From: JACKJP01 sp050249695
Lineage (GTDB): Bacteria > Pseudomonadota > Alphaproteobacteria > Rhizobiales > Tepidamorphaceae
Assembly (NCBI GenBank): GCA_050249695.1
Contig: JBFWQA010000001.1
Location: 806,001-870,000, forward strand
Reading direction: 5' to 3'
DNA: 64,000 bases
The position numbers were made by a program, and so were the translations under genes. Shown in pieces: positions 33,954 to 42,663 of this stretch. Each line of letters begins with the position of its first letter. Position 1 is the first letter of the stretch. Below the pieces are notes generated by a model. The model was not told where the DNA came from. It did not search any database and was given only the letters and a program-made list of their open reading frames with translations.

Positions 33954-33978
33954 GGAACGTTATCGCCCCTGAGCTGTT
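33954..33978 (+). promoter_or_regulatory. EcfG-like promoter candidate before ferritin-like gene
   Basis: GGAAC (33954-33958), 16-base spacer, TGTT (33975-33978), again one base off the GGAAC-N16/17-CGTT consensus. It lies about 68 bases ahead of the YciE-like ATG, and YciE/YciF-type genes are classic stationary/stress genes. Confidence 0.5.
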
Positions 33979-34046
33979 ATATCGCGGCAGCCGACGGCGG
34001 ACCTGCAACGACATTATTCACCACACTGACCTGAGGGAAAAAGTCT

Positions 34047-34535
34047 ATGTCCATCAAATCTCTGGATGATCTCTTTCTGCACACGCTGAAGGATATCTAC
34101 TTCGCCGAGAAGCACATCACCAAGGCGCTCCCCAAAATGATCGACAAGGCCGAAAGCGCGGACCTTAAGAAGCTCTTCCAAGATCATCTGGAGGAGACCA
34201 AGGGCCACGTGGAGCGGCTCGAGAAGGCGTTCGAAAAGCTCGGCAAGAAGGCCTCCGGCGAGGAATGCCCGGCAATTGAAGGCATCACTGAAGAGGCCGA
34301 GGAACTGATGAAGGAGATCGGCGATGCCGCGACCCGCGATGCGGCCATGGCATCGGCGGCGCAGGCGGTCGAGCATTACGAGATCACGCGCTACGGCACG
34401 CTGATCACCTGGGCCAAGCGGCTCGGCCACGATGATGTCGCCGATTTGCTCGTCAAGACGCTGAAGGAAGAGGAAAGCGCGGACTCCAAGCTCACCAAGG
34501 TTGCCACGTCGACCCTGAACAAGAAGGCTGCCTGA
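34047..34535 (+). CDS. Ferritin-like DUF892 protein (YciE/YciF type)
   Basis: 162-residue four-helix-bundle protein of the ferritin-like superfamily. The DUF892 pattern is complete: SLDDLFLHTLKDIYFAEKHITKALPKM at the start, LKKLFQDHLEETKGHVERLEKAF, then AAQAVEHYEITRYGTLITWAKRLG and LVKTLKEEESADSKLT, with Glu/His residues placed to bind a di-metal site. Family members accumulate in stationary phase or under osmotic/oxidative stress. An EcfG-like promoter precedes and a strong hairpin follows. The alanine/lysine tail is ordinary. Confidence 0.92.
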   Translation: MSIKSLDDLFLHTLKDIYFAEKHITKALPKMIDKAESADLKKLFQDHLEETKGHVERLEKAFEKLGKKASGEECPAIEGITEEAEELMKEIGDAATRDAAMASAAQAVEHYEITRYGTLITWAKRLGHDDVADLLVKTLKEEESADSKLTKVATSTLNKKAA

Positions 34536-34558
34536 CAATCCAACGTCCTTGACCGGAC

Positions 34559-34589
34559 CAGGCCGGACGGATCCGATCCGTCCGGCCTG
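34559..34589 (+). terminator. Strong hairpin after ferritin-like gene
   Basis: 13-bp perfect stem CAGGCCGGACGGA / TCCGTCCGGCCTG with a five-base loop, 24 bases after the stop. Only a weak T-rich tail (CTGTTG) follows, so it may act as a terminator or as an mRNA 3' stabiliser. Confidence 0.6.
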
Positions 34590-34682
34590 CTGTTGCGTGA
34601 CCACGGGCTTTACTCGGCTCGCGGCGCCAACTAAAAACGCCGCGTTGGAAGTCCCCTCCAGGCCAAGAACACCACGGATCAG

Positions 34683-35802
34683 ATGCGCGCCGAATTCTCC
34701 AATCTCGTCGACGAAATCAAGCAGTCCATCGCGCTGCTGAGGAGGCATCTTTGACTGGGATGTCGCGCAAAGGCGCCTTGCCGAACTGAACGCCAAGGCG
34801 GAGGACCCCAACCTCTGGAACGACGCGGCCGAGGCGCAGAAGCTGATGCGCGAACGGCAGCAGCTTGTCGATTCGGTCGAAGGCGTCCAGGCCCTCGAGC
34901 AGGAGCTGGACGACCAGACCGGCATGATCGAACTTGCCGAGGAGGAGGGGGACGAGGCCCTCGTCGAGGAGGCCGGAAACGCGCTGAAGGCCCTGCACAA
35001 GACGGCGTTGAAAAGGCAGGTCGAGACGCTGCTTTCGGGTGAGGCCGACAGCAACGATACCTTCGTCGAAATCCACGCCGGCGCCGGTGGTACGGAGAGT
35101 CAGGACTGGGCGGAAATGCTGATGCGCATGTATATGCGCTGGGCCGAGCAGCGGGGCTTCAAGGTCGAGATAACGGGCATCAGCCCTGGCGAGGAAGCCG
35201 GCATCAAGGCGGGCACGTTCACGGTGCGCGGCCCTAATGCCTATGGCTGGCTGAAGACCGAATCGGGCGTCCACCGCCTCGTGCGGATATCTCCTTACGA
35301 TTCGGCGGCGCGCCGCCATACCAGCTTCGCCTCGGTATGGGTCTATCCGGAGGTCGACGACACCATCGAGATCAATATCCCCGAATCGGAAGTGCGCATC
35401 GATACGTTCCGCGCTTCAGGCGCAGGCGGCCAGCACGTCAATACGACCGACAGCGCGGTGCGCATCACCCACATTCCGACCAACATCGTCGTCCAGTGCC
35501 AGAACGAGCGCTCGCAGCACAAGAACCGCGCGACCGCGTGGAACATGCTGCGCGCCCGGCTCTACGAACGCGAACTGCAGCTGCGAGAAGAAGCCGCGAC
35601 CGCGGAGATGGCAACCAAAGGCGAGATCGGCTGGGGCAACCAGATACGTTCCTACGTCCTGCAGCCCTACCAACTGGTCAAGGATTTGCGCACGGGAATA
35701 GAGAGCACCAGCCCGCAGGCGGTGCTCGACGGCGACCTTGACGAGTTCATGGAAGCCGCGCTCGCGCAGCGCGTCTATGGCGAAACGGAAAAGGCAAGCT
35801 AG
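34683..35802 (+). CDS. prfB: Peptide chain release factor 2, with programmed +1 frameshift
   Basis: Recognises UGA/UAA and triggers peptide release. It is encoded in two frames: codons 1-23 from the ATG at 34683 end at a TGA (34752-34754), and the remainder continues in +1 from GAC at 34753, giving 372 residues. The shift site is AGGAGG-CAT-CTT-TGA-C, as in E. coli prfB. The frameshift product reads RRHL-DWDVAQRRLAELN. GGQ is present in SGAGGQHVNTTDSAVRITH; the stop-recognition tripeptide appears as SPY (HRLVRISPYDS) where E. coli has SPF. A simple caller would truncate the gene at an internal start near 34846. Confidence 0.94.
34740..34755 (+). promoter_or_regulatory. prfB: Programmed +1 frameshift signal in prfB
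   Basis: An internal Shine-Dalgarno-like AGGAGG (34740-34745), three-base spacer CAT, slippery CTT (34749-34751) and in-frame TGA followed by C. Low RF2 lets the ribosome slip from CUU to UUU, skipping T34752; this is the autoregulatory arrangement known from most bacterial prfB genes. Confidence 0.93.
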
Positions 35803-35811
35803 ATCCTGACC

Positions 35812-37065
35812 CTAGGGATTCTTCGTCTGCCTTGCGCTCGGCAGGAAGTCGCCTGCCGCCAGGTAGGTGGTCGGATCGACGGGTTCGCCGTCGCGACGCG
35901 TCTCATAATGCAGGTGCGGGCCGGTGCTGCGGCCGCTGGATCCAACCCGTCCGACGACGGTGCCGGGTGACACCATGTCGCCTTCCTCGACTTCGATCCG
36001 GCTGAGATGTGCGTAGCGTGTCGTCAGTCCGTTTCCGTGGTCGACCTCGACCATTATGCCGTAACCGCCGTTGCGCCCGGCGATCGTGACGCGGCCTGAG
36101 CCTGTCGCCCTGACGGACATGCCGCGGCTGGCGGCATAATCGATGCCGGAGTGGAAGGCGAGGCGTCCCAGAAATGGGTCCCGGCGGGTGCCGAAGTCGC
36201 TGCTGATCTCGCGATAGTTGATGAGCGGCTTTCGCACCGGGAGCCGCTGCACCTGGGTCTCGAGCGCCTTGAGCGCGGCAAACGAATCTTCAAGCTGATC
36301 CAGAGACCTTTCCATCGGCATCGCAACCGCCGCTTCGCCTCGCGCCGGAATGTACGGCCCGCCCATCGCCGCCATACGGTCGTGACCGGCAATGGTCAGG
36401 CCGAGGGCGCGCGGCACTTCCGCAAGGGCGCGAAAACGTTCGTCGACACCTTGTTCGAGCGTGGCGACGACCGCACCCTGCTCGGCGGTCATCTGCTCAA
36501 GCCCCTCGGCGATCGTGTCGACGCTGGCGTCAACGAGGTTCACGCTGCGTCCCGCCGAGGTGCCGCGCAGCGACGAGAAGCGCGCAAGGAGCGGCTTGGG
36601 CCGCATTGGTGCGATGGATCCGGTGGTAACCGGCGCGGCTCCGCCCAGCGCAAGACCGCGCTTCTGCGCGTCCTCCAGCAGCGCCGTCATGCGCGTCTGC
36701 CGGGCTGCGATTTCTTCCTGAGTGGCCGTCAGGGATTGCATGCGCGCCTCGAGAGCCTGCTGATCGAGATAGCGACGCGTCGTGATGTCCTCGATCTGCG
36801 CGCGCAGCGAGGCAATCCGGTCCTCATAGTCGCGCTGCATCTGGCTTTGATAGTTGTGCGCGATCTCGACGAGGTCATCGTTGTAGAAGACATAGGCGGT
36901 CGCGCAGACCAGCCAGATGAAGACTCCGAAAAGGGACCCGCCGGCGAGGCCGATCATCCATCCCCGCAGCGTCAGCGCCTTGACCTGTTGTCCGCGAGCA
37001 TAGATCAGCCGCGGTGGCGCATGTCGCTTTCCAAAGCCGGCCGGCGAATGTTGCCGATGCCCCAT
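35812..37065 (-). CDS. M23 (LytM) family peptidase, membrane-anchored
   Basis: Predicted cell-wall endopeptidase or amidase activator, 417 residues. A basic cytoplasmic N-tail of about 33 residues precedes one transmembrane helix (about 36-60), a coiled-coil region (about 75-135) and a C-terminal M23 domain. The zinc-site segments are FHSGIDYAA near 320 and GPHLHYE near 393 (HxH), with DFGTRRDPF just ahead. All ligands seem intact, so it may be an active enzyme rather than an EnvC-like activator. It ends nine bases from prfB, convergently. The ATG at 37065 follows GGGG; a shorter start is possible. Confidence 0.88.
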   Translation of the reverse strand: MGHRQHSPAGFGKRHAPPRLIYARGQQVKALTLRGWMIGLAGGSLFGVFIWLVCATAYVFYNDDLVEIAHNYQSQMQRDYEDRIASLRAQIEDITTRRYLDQQALEARMQSLTATQEEIAARQTRMTALLEDAQKRGLALGGAAPVTTGSIAPMRPKPLLARFSSLRGTSAGRSVNLVDASVDTIAEGLEQMTAEQGAVVATLEQGVDERFRALAEVPRALGLTIAGHDRMAAMGGPYIPARGEAAVAMPMERSLDQLEDSFAALKALETQVQRLPVRKPLINYREISSDFGTRRDPFLGRLAFHSGIDYAASRGMSVRATGSGRVTIAGRNGGYGIMVEVDHGNGLTTRYAHLSRIEVEEGDMVSPGTVVGRVGSSGRSTGPHLHYETRRDGEPVDPTTYLAAGDFLPSARQTKNP

Positions 37066-37242
37066 TTTACCCCGTCACAACACCTGTGCGGCCGCTCTGC
37101 CGAGTGGCTCATCCCATCGGATAGATATTCGGAAAACAGGGTTAATAATCGGTTATGCGCGGGCGTGGCGCCGCTCCGCCCCATCCGCTCGGCAAGGCGC
37201 TCCGGCCGCGCACAATCCGCGCCGGCGAACGCTCCTGACTTC

Positions 37243-37716
37243 TCAGGAACGCGTCAGCGCCTCGACTGCATCCAGCACCTCCGCGGCATGGCCGGGCACC
37301 GACACCTTTCGCCAGACGCGGGCGATTCTGCCATCCGTACCGATGATGAAGGTTGACCGTTGCACGCCCATATACTTGCGCCCATACATGCTCTTCTCGA
37401 CCCACACGCCATAGGCTTCCAGTGTCGTCTTGGCCTCGTCGGAAACGAGATCGACGGTGAGGCCGTGCTTCTTGCGGAATCTGTCATGCGTTCTGGCGCT
37501 GTCCGGGCTGATTCCCGTGACCGTTGCGCCGGCCCAAATGAACGCCTCGCGAAGGCCTGAAAAGTCTATGCTTTCCGCCGTGCAGCCGGACGTATCGTCT
37601 TTCGGATAGAAAAACAGAACGGCCGGTCCGTTTGCGATCAGATCGCTGAGGGTGATCGTCTTGCCGCCACTTGCGGGCAGGGAGAACGCCGGGGCCGCGT
37701 CGCCGATGTCGATCAA
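37243..37716 (-). CDS. bcp: Thioredoxin-dependent peroxiredoxin Bcp
   Basis: Reduces hydrogen peroxide and organic peroxides. 157 residues. The peroxidatic cysteine is Cys45 in FFYPKDDTSGCTAES; the usual second Cys five residues later in BCP/PrxQ proteins is Ala/Ser here and I see no other Cys, so it looks like a 1-Cys-type member. MYGRKYMGVQRSTFIIGTDGRIARVWRKV is typical of the family. It is divergent from the 1154-residue protein gene (82 bases between starts) and 177 bases upstream of the M23 gene. Confidence 0.92.
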   Translation of the reverse strand: MIDIGDAAPAFSLPASGGKTITLSDLIANGPAVLFFYPKDDTSGCTAESIDFSGLREAFIWAGATVTGISPDSARTHDRFRKKHGLTVDLVSDEAKTTLEAYGVWVEKSMYGRKYMGVQRSTFIIGTDGRIARVWRKVSVPGHAAEVLDAVEALTRS

Positions 37717-37798
37717 TTTGTCGCTCCTGCCATTGTTTGGACTTTTTCAGTTCCGTTAATGGGTTGGTGGCGCATAAGCTGCTCGACCGTCAAGCCGG

Positions 37799-40700
37799 GT
37801 GCATGAAGCCGGCATCATCCAAGAACCAGCAGAGGATCGGTTGGGGGAAGCGTCTTTCCAGCGATATGCCAAACGCGCCAAGGTCTACTTGATGCGAAGC
37901 GTCAGGCTGCGCGCCGTCTGGCGATCGCGGGTGTTCCGCTATGGCGCGGCCGGCGTGCTCCTCCTGTGTCTGGTGTTCGCGCTCGCCAGCGGGATTCTGG
38001 CCTGGCGCCTGTCCAGCGGCCCGATTGCCGAAGCCTATCTTACGGACGAGGTGCGCGGGCGGCTCGCTGAGGCATTGCCGGCCGGCGTATCCTTCACGCT
38101 CGGCAGCGTCGGCATCGAGCGGATGGAGGATACCCAGCGGATTTCACTGGTTGTCCACAACCTTCAGCTGACCCGCGCGGCGGATGGTGCCCGCTTCACC
38201 ATTCCGAGAATGGCCGTCCGGCCCAAATGGGCCGCGCTCCTGATCGGTCGATTCGAGGTCAGCGGTGTTGAGGCCTTCGGGCCGATCGCGGAACTGGCGC
38301 CGGCTGCCGGTGACGGCGCTTTCCTGCCCGATGCAAATCCCTATGTGCTGGCCACGACTTCCCTGACGGTCGCGCATGGTGTGGTGCGCACATTCGGCAT
38401 CCGCTGGATCGCGCTTCGCAACCTGCGCATCGGCCGCGGGCTGGAGGCGCTGGCGGCCGAGCCCGTTTCCCTCAGTTCCTACGTGCTGGACTACAACGAA
38501 GAAGGTCTCAGGATCGCCTTCGTCGGCGATGAGGGCGAAGGAATCGGCTGGAGCATGCAGCTGGCCGGCCGCCGCACTGAAACCGGCTTTTCCTTCGAGG
38601 CGAAACTCGCCGACATCGTGCCGGAACGCATGACCGCCGGCATGGCGGGCGGCGAGGACGGCATACAGTTCAGCACCCCGATCACGGGCAGCGTCAAAGG
38701 CTCGCTCGCGCCCGATGGCCGACTGGGCGGCTCCGAGTTCGATCTCAAGTTGGGCGCCGGCTTTCTGGGCCTCTCCGCCAAACACCGCGCGCTGATCGAT
38801 GAGGCGCACCTGTCGGGGCGATGGCTCGCCGACAAGGAACAGCTGATCATCGATCCTTCGACCATCCTTGCGGCTCGCACGGAGATTCAGTTTCAGGGCA
38901 CCGCCAGCATCCCCGGCTCGGGCAATTTCGCCTATGGCTATGTTCCGATCAGGCTGGATTTCGGCAAATCCGCCGTGTCGGGCGACGGAGTCTCCGATCC
39001 GGTGACCATCGATCGCGGTATCGTCACCGCCGTTTACGTGCCGGGCCAGGGAGCTTTGCGAATCGACCGTTTCGACATCGCGTCGAAGGAGGCCGCGGTG
39101 GCGATCTCGGGTGTCGTCGGCGGTTTGAATGCGCGGCCGTTCGCGCGGATCGAGGGCGGCATCGCATCGATGCCGGTGGATGTCCTGAAGCGCGTTTGGC
39201 CGGCCTATGCCGCCCCGGGCGCGCGGGAATGGGTCATGCAGCACATCCTGGCCGGCGATATCACCAGCGCGCAGTTCTCCCTGACGGGCCAGCCCGGGGT
39301 GCTTCAGACGGGCGGACCGCCATTGGAAGGCCGGTTCGAATTCGCGATGTCCGATGTTGCCTTCACCTATCTCGGTGCGATGCCGCCGATACGAAACGCA
39401 AGCGCGAAAGCTGTCCTCGACGGCGACCGCCTGGAGGTGCGCCTCGGCCGTGGCGCCCATGTGGAAACGATCAGCGGCAAGCGGATCGAGGTCGAGTCCG
39501 GATCGTTCACGGCCCACAATCTGTACGGCGACAAGCCGCCGGGCGCCGCAGCCGTTTCCCTGTCCGGCGACGCAGGGGCCATGGTGGAACTGCTCGACAA
39601 CGATCCCATCAATCTGGCGACCGACAAGGGCCTCGATCCGGAAACGATTTCGGGCGCCGCCAAGGCCGACATCCGGGTGGAACTGCCGCTGATCTCGGAC
39701 GTGAAGCTCGCCGAAACACGGGTCTTCGTGAACGGCAAGGTCGACCGCCTTGCCATGAAGACCGCCGACGGCCGGTCGGTGGAGGAGGGCATGCTCGAGG
39801 TCACTTCCGACGGCACGACGATCGCGCTGAACGGCCACGCGCGGATCGATGGCGTCGACGCGACGATCAACCTGACCGATCAGATGTTCGGCGGCAGCGG
39901 CGCAACGCAGACGGTCACGACCCTTCTGGGCGCGGAAGAGCGCCGCAAGATGGGGTTTTCTCTCGAGGAACTCGTCTCCGGCGAGTTGCCCGTCGAGATC
40001 GTCAGCGGCCGGGATGAGCAGGGGCGCGAAGCCAACGACGTGACGCTCGACCTGACGCCGGTGCGCATGAGCTATCCCGCGATCGGCCTCGACAAGCCGC
40101 CGGGCGCCGCGGCGACGGCGAAATTCCGGATGGTGAAGGATAAGTCGCGAATATTCCTCAAGGGGCTGACCGTGACCGGATCAGGCCTCGATATCGCCGG
40201 TGAAGTCACGCTCTCCCCTGCCGGCGAAATCCTTTCCGCCCAGTTGCCGCGCTTCAGCCTGCGTCGCGCCGATGTGGCATCCGTGAGCATCAAGCGCGGC
40301 CGCAGCAATGCGCTCAATGTCGAGATCGAGGCCGATTCTCTCGACGTGCGCAGTGTGCTGAGTGCGGCGTTCGCCAACGAGGAGGGCATCGCCAACACAG
40401 GATCGGCCGCGCCGCTCAATATCGTCGCCAATATCGGTAAGGCCATCGGCCACGACGACCAGACGATGACCGGCGTGAAGCTCAATTTGACGCGCGCGGG
40501 CGGGCGCACCACGGGGTTTGACGTTCAGGGCATGCTCGCGCCGAACGGCGCCCTGTCGGGCTCCATGAAGCCGGGTGCGAATGGCCAGGCATCGGTCATC
40601 ACCATCAAATCCGGCGATGCCGGCGCGCTGATGCGTTTCGCCGGCATCTACTCCAACATGCAGGGCGGTTCGTTCACGCTCGTCGCCAGAACGGGCCAGC

Positions 40701-41263
40701 AGCAAGGCTATGCCGACGGCGGCATGCGAATAGACGATTTTGTCATCAACAACGACACCGGCCTCGACAGGATCGTCGCGAGCGGCGAGCAGGAGGCGCT
40801 CCGCGTTGGCGAACAAAAGGGCGCGGGCGGGGTGCCTACGGCGAATACGGGCAATCTGCCTTTCAGGCAGTTCGAGTTGCGCTTCACCAGGCAGGGCGAT
40901 CTCGTGCGCGTCCAGGATGGCGTCATCCGCGGGCAGGCGATGGGCGCGACCGTCGAGGGCGAGATCGACTTCTCCCGCAAGCGCATCGGCATGGCGGGAA
41001 CCTATGTGCCGCTCTATGCGATCAACTCGATCTTCGGCAAGATTCCGATCATCGGCCCGATCCTGGGCGGGCGAAAGAACGAGGGTCTGGTCGGCATTTC
41101 CTATTCGATACGTGGGTCGATCGAGCAGCCGATCCTCACCGTCAACCCCGTTTCGGCGGTGACGCCGGGCGTCCTCCGCTTCATTTTCGAGCAGCCGATC
41201 GATTCGCTTTCGAGCGGCTCGGCGCCGCAATCCATCGCCCCCGGCGATCTCGGCCGGAACTGA
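37799..41263 (+). CDS. Large AsmA/YhdP-like protein (DUF3971)
   Basis: 1154-residue envelope protein, anchored by one N-terminal transmembrane helix (about 47-70, VFRYGAAGVLLLCLVFALASGILAW) with a long repetitive beta-strand periplasmic domain. DUF3971 stretches (LKRVWPAYAAPGAREWVMQHILAGDITSAQFSLTG) and the C-terminal AsmA-like part with AGTYVPLYAINSIFGKIPIIGPIL and GRKNEGLVGISYSIRGSIEQPILTVNPVSAVTPGVLR are clear. YhdP, TamB and YdbH relatives carry phospholipids between membranes, which is the probable role. Initiation could also be at the Met near residue 32. It converges on tyrS, six bases apart. Confidence 0.88.
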   Translation: MHEAGIIQEPAEDRLGEASFQRYAKRAKVYLMRSVRLRAVWRSRVFRYGAAGVLLLCLVFALASGILAWRLSSGPIAEAYLTDEVRGRLAEALPAGVSFTLGSVGIERMEDTQRISLVVHNLQLTRAADGARFTIPRMAVRPKWAALLIGRFEVSGVEAFGPIAELAPAAGDGAFLPDANPYVLATTSLTVAHGVVRTFGIRWIALRNLRIGRGLEALAAEPVSLSSYVLDYNEEGLRIAFVGDEGEGIGWSMQLAGRRTETGFSFEAKLADIVPERMTAGMAGGEDGIQFSTPITGSVKGSLAPDGRLGGSEFDLKLGAGFLGLSAKHRALIDEAHLSGRWLADKEQLIIDPSTILAARTEIQFQGTASIPGSGNFAYGYVPIRLDFGKSAVSGDGVSDPVTIDRGIVTAVYVPGQGALRIDRFDIASKEAAVAISGVVGGLNARPFARIEGGIASMPVDVLKRVWPAYAAPGAREWVMQHILAGDITSAQFSLTGQPGVLQTGGPPLEGRFEFAMSDVAFTYLGAMPPIRNASAKAVLDGDRLEVRLGRGAHVETISGKRIEVESGSFTAHNLYGDKPPGAAAVSLSGDAGAMVELLDNDPINLATDKGLDPETISGAAKADIRVELPLISDVKLAETRVFVNGKVDRLAMKTADGRSVEEGMLEVTSDGTTIALNGHARIDGVDATINLTDQMFGGSGATQTVTTLLGAEERRKMGFSLEELVSGELPVEIVSGRDEQGREANDVTLDLTPVRMSYPAIGLDKPPGAAATAKFRMVKDKSRIFLKGLTVTGSGLDIAGEVTLSPAGEILSAQLPRFSLRRADVASVSIKRGRSNALNVEIEADSLDVRSVLSAAFANEEGIANTGSAAPLNIVANIGKAIGHDDQTMTGVKLNLTRAGGRTTGFDVQGMLAPNGALSGSMKPGANGQASVITIKSGDAGALMRFAGIYSNMQGGSFTLVARTGQQQGYADGGMRIDDFVINNDTGLDRIVASGEQEALRVGEQKGAGGVPTANTGNLPFRQFELRFTRQGDLVRVQDGVIRGQAMGATVEGEIDFSRKRIGMAGTYVPLYAINSIFGKIPIIGPILGGRKNEGLVGISYSIRGSIEQPILTVNPVSAVTPGVLRFIFEQPIDSLSSGSAPQSIAPGDLGRN

Positions 41264-41269
41264 CGGCCT

Positions 41270-42520
41270 TCACACCGCCTTCAGAAGGGCGTGGCGCTTC
41301 TTGCCCATGGAGAGCTTTATGAAGCCGTCGCCGCTCAGGTCGGCCGGCGTGAGCAGCATCTTCTCATCGGTGACCACGACATCGTTGACCCTGAGCCCGC
41401 CGCCCTTCACCTGACGCCGGGCCTCGCTGGTGGAGGCGACGAAGCCTGCCTGGACATTGGCGCTGAGGACGCCGATGCCCTTCTCAAGCTCGGCGCGGCT
41501 GACCTCGATCGTCGGCAGGCTGTCGGCGGTGACGCCTTCCTCGAATGTGCGCCGCGCCGTTTCCTGCGCCTGATCGGCGGCCTCGCGCCCGTGCATCAGC
41601 GCCGTTGCCTCCGTCGCCAACACCTTCTTGGCCTCGTTGATCTCCGAGCCCGACAATGCGGCGAGCTTTTCGATTTCGTCCATCGGCAGCAGGGTGAAGA
41701 GCTTCAGGAACCGGCCGACATCGGCGTCTTCCGTGTTGCGCCAGTATTGCCAGTAATCCCACGGGCTCAGCATGTCGGCGTTGAGCCAGACGGCGCCGGC
41801 GGCGGTCTTTCCCATCTTCGCGCCCGACGCGGTCGTCAGCAGCGGACAGGTGAGGGCATAAAGCTGATGGGTCCCCATGCGGCGGCCCAGATCGATGCCG
41901 TTGACGATGTTGCCCCACTGGTCCGATCCGCCCATCTGCAGGTTGCAGCCATAACGACGGGCCAGTTCCACATAGTCGTAGGACTGGAGGATCATGTAGT
42001 TGAACTCGATGAAGGAGAGTTCCTGCTCCCGCTCAAGCCGCATGCGGACCGAATCCATCGTCAGCATGCGGTTGATGGAGAAGTGCCGGCCGATCTCGCG
42101 CAGCATCTCGATATAGTTGAGCCCGGTGAGCCATTCCGCGTTGTCGACCATGACGGCGTCGCCGGGCTGCTCGCCGAACTTGAGGAACCGCCGGAAAGTG
42201 CCCTTGATGCTCTCCTTGTTCGAATCGATTTCCTCGATGGTGAGGATCTTGCGCGTTTCGTCACGGCCGGACGGGTCGCCGACCCGGGTTGTTCCACCGC
42301 CCATCAGCGCGATCGGCTTGTTGCCGGTTTCCTGGAGCCAGTGCAGCATCATGATCGAGAGCAGATGGCCGACATGAAGGCTCGGCGCGGTGCAGTCATA
42401 TCCGACATAGGCGGTCACTTCCTTGCGCCGCGCGAGGGCATCGAGGCCGTCGTCGTCGGAGCATTGGTGGATGAAGCCGCGCTGTTCCAGCGTGTGGAGG
42501 AAATCGGATTTGAAACGCAT
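41270..42520 (-). CDS. tyrS: Tyrosyl-tRNA synthetase
   Basis: Class I synthetase charging tRNA-Tyr, 416 residues. The HIGH-like HVGH is at 49-52 in APSLHVGHLLSIMMLHWLQ; the KMSKS loop is KMGKT in ASGAKMGKTAAGAVW near residue 235, an accepted variant. GGGTTRVGDPSGRDE and MGGSDQWGNIVNGIDLGRR complete the tyrosine pocket. A C-terminal S4 RNA-binding domain follows (about 350-416, VKGGGLRVNDVVV). Divergent from anmK, the conserved rhizobial arrangement. Confidence 0.96.
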   Translation of the reverse strand: MRFKSDFLHTLEQRGFIHQCSDDDGLDALARRKEVTAYVGYDCTAPSLHVGHLLSIMMLHWLQETGNKPIALMGGGTTRVGDPSGRDETRKILTIEEIDSNKESIKGTFRRFLKFGEQPGDAVMVDNAEWLTGLNYIEMLREIGRHFSINRMLTMDSVRMRLEREQELSFIEFNYMILQSYDYVELARRYGCNLQMGGSDQWGNIVNGIDLGRRMGTHQLYALTCPLLTTASGAKMGKTAAGAVWLNADMLSPWDYWQYWRNTEDADVGRFLKLFTLLPMDEIEKLAALSGSEINEAKKVLATEATALMHGREAADQAQETARRTFEEGVTADSLPTIEVSRAELEKGIGVLSANVQAGFVASTSEARRQVKGGGLRVNDVVVTDEKMLLTPADLSGDGFIKLSMGKKRHALLKAV

Positions 42521-42663
42521 CTTGTGCCGTCGGTTCTCGTCGATAGGTTACTGTGATCGGCGCGGAGTAACGACGCTGAAAGGGTTGTGCAGCATCATCG
42601 CGCGGGCGGTGGTTTAGCATCGATTGACGGCGGAATGCACGATTTGTTTGGGCGGCGGGGAAG

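Noticed and set aside
38144..39838. 564-codon minus-strand frame opposite the AsmA/YhdP-like gene
   Set aside because: Shadow of a well-supported gene; no domain, ribosome site or plausible composition.
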